Below the pieces are notes generated by a model. The model saw only the letters and a program-made list of their open reading frames with translations, was not told where the DNA came from and did not search any database. Below, piece after piece: positions 5,268-6,136 of a DNA stretch of 6,136 nt (positions are counted from its first letter, which is position 1; every line of letters begins with the position of its first letter). The DNA is from CAZDOD01 sp964506935 (GTDB lineage: Bacteria > Desulfobacterota > Zymogenia > Zymogenales > Zymogenaceae), in NCBI GenBank assembly GCA_964506935.1, contig CAZDOD010000165.1, forward strand, positions 1 to 6,136, given 5' to 3'. A program made the translations under genes and the position numbers.

Positions 5268-6136
5268 TTAATTAAAGTTGCCCTTGCCGACACCCCTATA
5301 TAAAAAACCCAACCCCTTTGCCCTTTCGGGGTCTATCACGTCCCTCCCATCGACAATAATGGGATTCCTCATGACATCATGGAGCCTCTCGAGATCCATA
5401 TCGTAATACTCCTTGTGCTTCGTGACTATAACGAGTGCATCGGCACCTTTCACCGCCCCCATGAGGTCACGGGTCAGTTCCGCCTCGGGAAATTCCCGAA
5501 CGTATGGATCGTGTGCGATGATCTCGGTCCCGAACGCCGAGAGCTCGGCAATTAGCGAATAGGCAGGAGTGTTCCTCGTATCGTCTGAGTTCTCAAGGTA
5601 AGCGACTCCGAGTATGACCACCTTCGCATCGGGATAGCTGATACCCTTTTCGGTCAGACACTCCGAAAGGAGATAGGCGAGATGTTTGGGCATAGATTCG
5701 TTTATTTTCCGTGCCAATTCTACAAAATGGGTCGTGACACCCTTCTTCCCATATTTCTCAAGGCCGTAGAGCAAAAGCCATGTATCCTTCGGCAGGCAGT
5801 GACCCCCGACACCCGAGCCGGGATAGTGCATCATCCTCTCTTCTCTCGTGTTGATGAGTCTCTGGACCTCAAATATATCTATCCCGAGACTCTCGCATAT
5901 GAGCGCCATCTCGTTTGCGAATGCGATGTTGACGTCGCGATAGGCGTTCTCAATCGTCTTTGAGGTCTCGGCGGTCAAAACATCGGTAGTATATATCGGT
6001 GCCTTCACGATCTTTGAGTACATCTCTTTGGCGCGGCGCTCGCTCTCCTCGTCTATCCCCCCTACTATCCTCGGAAGCTCGACGATGTATTCTATGAGCT
6101 TTCCGGGCATCACCCTCTCGTAAGAATACGCCAGGC
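5268..6136 (-). CDS. Nucleotide-sugar 6-dehydrogenase, UDP-N-acetylhexosamine type (N-terminus outside window)
   Basis: This is the C-terminal 288 or so residues of a UDP-glucose/UDP-ManNAc dehydrogenase family enzyme. The frame runs on past the window edge with AYSYERVMPGKL, so the start is not here and the NAD-binding Rossmann domain is missing. The family oxidises C6 of a UDP-hexose twice with NAD to give a UDP-uronic acid for surface polysaccharides. TAETSKTIENAYRDVNIAF and ANEMALICESLGID form the central helical domain with the conserved lysine and asparagine. GSGVGGHCLPKDTW holds the catalytic cysteine, about residue 113 of the visible part. The GGHC form, rather than GGSC or GGxCFPKD, points to UDP-ManNAc or UDP-GlcNAc dehydrogenases (WecC/WbpA-like) more than to UDP-glucose dehydrogenase. 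The UDP-binding domain follows, with VVILGVAYLENSDDTRNTPA and its substrate-binding arginine, IIAHDPYV, ALVIVTKHKEY and IVDGRDVID. The end, GFLYRGVGKG, is typical, so the C-terminus is intact. It converges on the methyltransferase; its operon partners lie upstream, beyond the window. Confidence 0.9.
   Translation of the reverse strand, partial: LAYSYERVMPGKLIEYIVELPRIVGGIDEESERRAKEMYSKIVKAPIYTTDVLTAETSKTIENAYRDVNIAFANEMALICESLGIDIFEVQRLINTREERMMHYPGSGVGGHCLPKDTWLLLYGLEKYGKKGVTTHFVELARKINESMPKHLAYLLSECLTEKGISYPDAKVVILGVAYLENSDDTRNTPAYSLIAELSAFGTEIIAHDPYVREFPEAELTRDLMGAVKGADALVIVTKHKEYYDMDLERLHDVMRNPIIVDGRDVIDPERAKGLGFLYRGVGKGNFN

Noticed and set aside
5682..5963. 93-codon plus-strand frame antisense to the dehydrogenase
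   Set aside because: It lies opposite the conserved catalytic region, whose minus-strand frame is unambiguous.
1..6136. CRISPR array, insertion sequence, tRNA or rRNA
   Set aside because: No regularly spaced direct repeats, transposase motifs, terminal repeat pair or cloverleaf with the conserved tRNA bases could be found on either strand.

Overview
The window comes from a diderm (Gram-negative) bacterium that makes lipopolysaccharide or a similar glycolipid. It carries the two permease subunits of the LPS export ABC transporter, an ArnT-like lipid-linked-sugar transferase and a nucleotide-sugar dehydrogenase. No rRNA, tRNA or other phylogenetic marker is present, so I do not name a lineage. 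Frequent ATA, AGA and AGG codons make an enteric gamma-proteobacterium unlikely.

Layout, left to right. (1) 1-1492, plus strand: the 3' end of lptF, cut by the window edge, then complete lptG; stop and start overlap as ATGA. (2) 1493-1706: intergenic space between convergent genes, holding one short hairpin. (3) 1707-4039, minus strand: a nitroreductase-family flavoprotein (3518-4039), then, 131 bp downstream, a polytopic ArnT-like glycosyltransferase (1707-3386) that starts with GTG. (4) 4040-4361: a very AT-rich divergent intergenic region with candidate promoters on both strands that share the 9-mer GTATACTCT. (5) 4362-5060, plus strand: a class I SAM-dependent methyltransferase with a hydrophobic C-terminal segment. 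(6) 5061-5267: a convergent intergenic region with nested inverted repeats. (7) 5268-6136, minus strand: most of a nucleotide-sugar 6-dehydrogenase of the UDP-N-acetylhexosamine type; its N-terminal part lies beyond the window.

How they may fit together (inference). Four of the six genes relate to, or fit, surface glycolipid biology. The dehydrogenase would make a UDP-uronic acid precursor, and the methyltransferase could modify a sugar or lipid intermediate at the membrane. The ArnT-like enzyme would move a sugar from a polyprenyl-phosphate carrier to lipid A, core or another periplasmic acceptor, and LptF/LptG extract finished LPS from the inner membrane. They are not one operon: strand changes split them into at least four transcription units. 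The nitroreductase has no obvious place in this scheme. No mobile element, CRISPR array, RNA gene or clearly new multi-gene system was found; the most unusual signals are regulatory-looking repeats between the genes.
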